From NCBI GenBank assembly GCA_017940445.1, contig JAGAYQ010000147.1, positions 1 to 13,034 of the forward strand: a DNA stretch of 13,034 bases, read 5' to 3'. A program made the position numbers and the translations under genes. Origin of the DNA: Pyramidobacter sp. GTDB lineage: Bacteria; Synergistota; Synergistia; Synergistales; Dethiosulfovibrionaceae. The notes under the pieces were generated by a model. The model was not told the origin of the DNA. It saw only the letters and a list, made by a program, of their open reading frames with translations, and made no database searches. Shown piece after piece: positions 11,877 through 13,034 of this stretch. Positions within the stretch are counted from its first letter, which is position 1; every line of letters starts with the position of its first letter.

Positions 11877-13034
11877 TCAGCGCTTGTCGCAGACGATGCG
11901 TCCTCCGAGCAGGGTCATGAGCACCATGCCCCTGAGCGTGCGGCCGTTCCACGGACAGTTGCGCGCCTTCGACCTGAACTTGGTCGCGTCGACCAGCCAT
12001 TCGCGCTCCGGATCGAACAGCACCAGATCGGCAGCGCAGCCGGGCGTCAGCGATACCTTCGGCAGATTGAAGATGCGGCGCGGCGCGGCGCTCATGCGGT
12101 CGATCAGGTCGATCAGCGGGAAGCCCTCGCGGTGATACAGCCAGTCGAGGCACGTCGCCAGAGCCGTTTCCAGCCCGATGATGCCGTTGGGCGCGGCGGC
12201 CATGCCTTTGGCTTTTTCCTCGGGGGTATGCGGCGCGTGGTCGGTCGCGATCACGTCGAGCAGGCCGCTCTTGACAGCCTCGCGGATCGCCTCGGCGTCG
12301 TCGGGAGTGCGCAGAGGCGGGCTCATCTTGGCGTTCGCACCGCACTCAAGCACCGCGCTCTCGTCGAGGAACATGTGGTGCGGCATGCCCTCGGCGGTGA
12401 CGCGCACGCCGCGGGCTTTGGCAGCGGCGATGATCTCAGTGCCTCTGCGGGTGCTGACGTGCTGCGCGTGAACGTGTGCTCCCGTCTTTTCGGCGAAGAA
12501 GAGATCGCGCATCAGCATCAGCTCTTCCGCCAGTGCCGGCGTGCCGACCAGTCCCAGCTTGCGCGAGATCTCGCCGCGGTTCATCGAACGGTCGCCCTCG
12601 AAGCCCGGCGCTTCGCAGTGGACGCTGACAGGCAGCCCGACGGGAACGGACTTCTCCATCGCCTCGCAGAACAGCGCGCCGTCGGCGACAGTCAGGCCGT
12701 CGTCAGTCAGGCAGACCGCGCCCGCTTCCTTGAGCGCTGCGAAGTCGGTCAGTTCATGGCCTTTCAGTCCCTTCGTGACCGCGCCGGCGGGATAGATGCG
12801 GCAGTCCATGGTCCTGCTGCGTTCGATACAGTTGCTGATAGCCTCGGGCGAGTCGACGGCGGGCGTGGTATTGGCCATCGTCACAACGGCCGTGAAACCG
12901 CCGGCTGCCGCAGCCGCGCAGCCCGTCTCCAGCGTCTCCTTGGCGGTCTGGCCGGGGTCGCGGAAGTGGACGTGCAGATCGCACAGTCCGGGCGCGAGCA
13001 CCGCGCCTTTGCAGTCGATCACGTCCGCGCCTTC
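11877..13034 (-). CDS. pyrC: Dihydroorotase, class I (5' end beyond the window)
   Basis: The visible 385 codons lack only about 40-45 N-terminal residues of the usual 425-430; the frame is open to the right edge. The enzyme cyclises carbamoyl aspartate to dihydroorotate using metal ions in an amidohydrolase barrel. The metal site is complete: DLHVHFRDPGQT, the bridging Asp region LTDDG, HCEAPG, HAQHVS and ATDHAPHT. AEGMPHHMFL replaces the more usual AEVTPHHL, a mild variation. NTTPAVDSPE is the substrate-binding stretch after the first histidines. It is transcribed toward pyrK, from which it is separated by the unusual 320-base region described above. Carbamoyl phosphate synthase and pyrB are not in the window and may lie beyond the right edge. 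Confidence 0.95.
   Translation of the reverse strand, partial: EGADVIDCKGAVLAPGLCDLHVHFRDPGQTAKETLETGCAAAAAGGFTAVVTMANTTPAVDSPEAISNCIERSRTMDCRIYPAGAVTKGLKGHELTDFAALKEAGAVCLTDDGLTVADGALFCEAMEKSVPVGLPVSVHCEAPGFEGDRSMNRGEISRKLGLVGTPALAEELMLMRDLFFAEKTGAHVHAQHVSTRRGTEIIAAAKARGVRVTAEGMPHHMFLDESAVLECGANAKMSPPLRTPDDAEAIREAVKSGLLDVIATDHAPHTPEEKAKGMAAAPNGIIGLETALATCLDWLYHREGFPLIDLIDRMSAAPRRIFNLPKVSLTPGCAADLVLFDPEREWLVDATKFRSKARNCPWNGRTLRGMVLMTLLGGRIVCDKR

Overview
The window is GC-rich bacterial chromosome (roughly 60% G+C by eye) with strong Shine-Dalgarno sites of the AGGAGG type. The gene set is a class 1B dihydroorotate dehydrogenase with its PyrK subunit, PyrR, a Thermoanaerobacter/Clostridium-type NADP-dependent secondary alcohol dehydrogenase, AzlCD and PutP. 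This points to an anaerobic, amino-acid-using bacterium of the Firmicutes/Synergistota kind. My best guess is a Synergistota member such as Pyramidobacter, but this is inferred from gene style and not proved. There are no rRNA or tRNA genes, CRISPR arrays, phage genes or intact insertion sequences that I can see.

Layout. Positions 1-94 hold the 5' end of an exported protein on the minus strand. A 350-base AT-rich gap with promoter signals and a long inverted repeat follows. On the plus strand come a zinc/NADP secondary alcohol dehydrogenase (446-1513) and a G3E/COG0523 metallochaperone-type GTPase (1660-2652), each followed by an intrinsic terminator. Everything from 2734 to the right edge is on the minus strand: a PutP-type sodium/solute symporter (2734-4275), the AzlD-AzlC branched-chain amino acid exporter (4471-5485), and a DUF4143 ATPase (5556-6674) whose N-terminus is broken by a probable one-base frameshift and whose Walker A motif has lost its first glycine.

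The right half is a pyrimidine biosynthesis cluster read leftwards: pyrC (cut by the window edge), pyrK, pyrD, pyrF, pyrE, pyrR, and then an exported protein resembling ZnuA/TroA solute-binding proteins. Dihydroorotate made by PyrC is oxidised by PyrD with PyrK. PyrE adds phosphoribose to give OMP, PyrF decarboxylates it to UMP, and PyrR is the UMP/UTP-sensing regulator. Most junctions overlap or nearly touch, so the genes are probably co-transcribed and translationally coupled.

The main irregularities lie between and around these genes. The pyrC-pyrK gap contains a 130-base imperfect palindrome, a promoter-like pair and mutually exclusive hairpins followed by a T-run. The pyrD-pyrF gap contains a heptamer tandem repeat. 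The terminal exported protein appears to lack the histidine ligands of the metal-binding family it resembles. I did not find a clearly new multi-gene system; the best candidates for novelty are these regulatory and repeat elements and the unexplained exported protein in the pyr operon.
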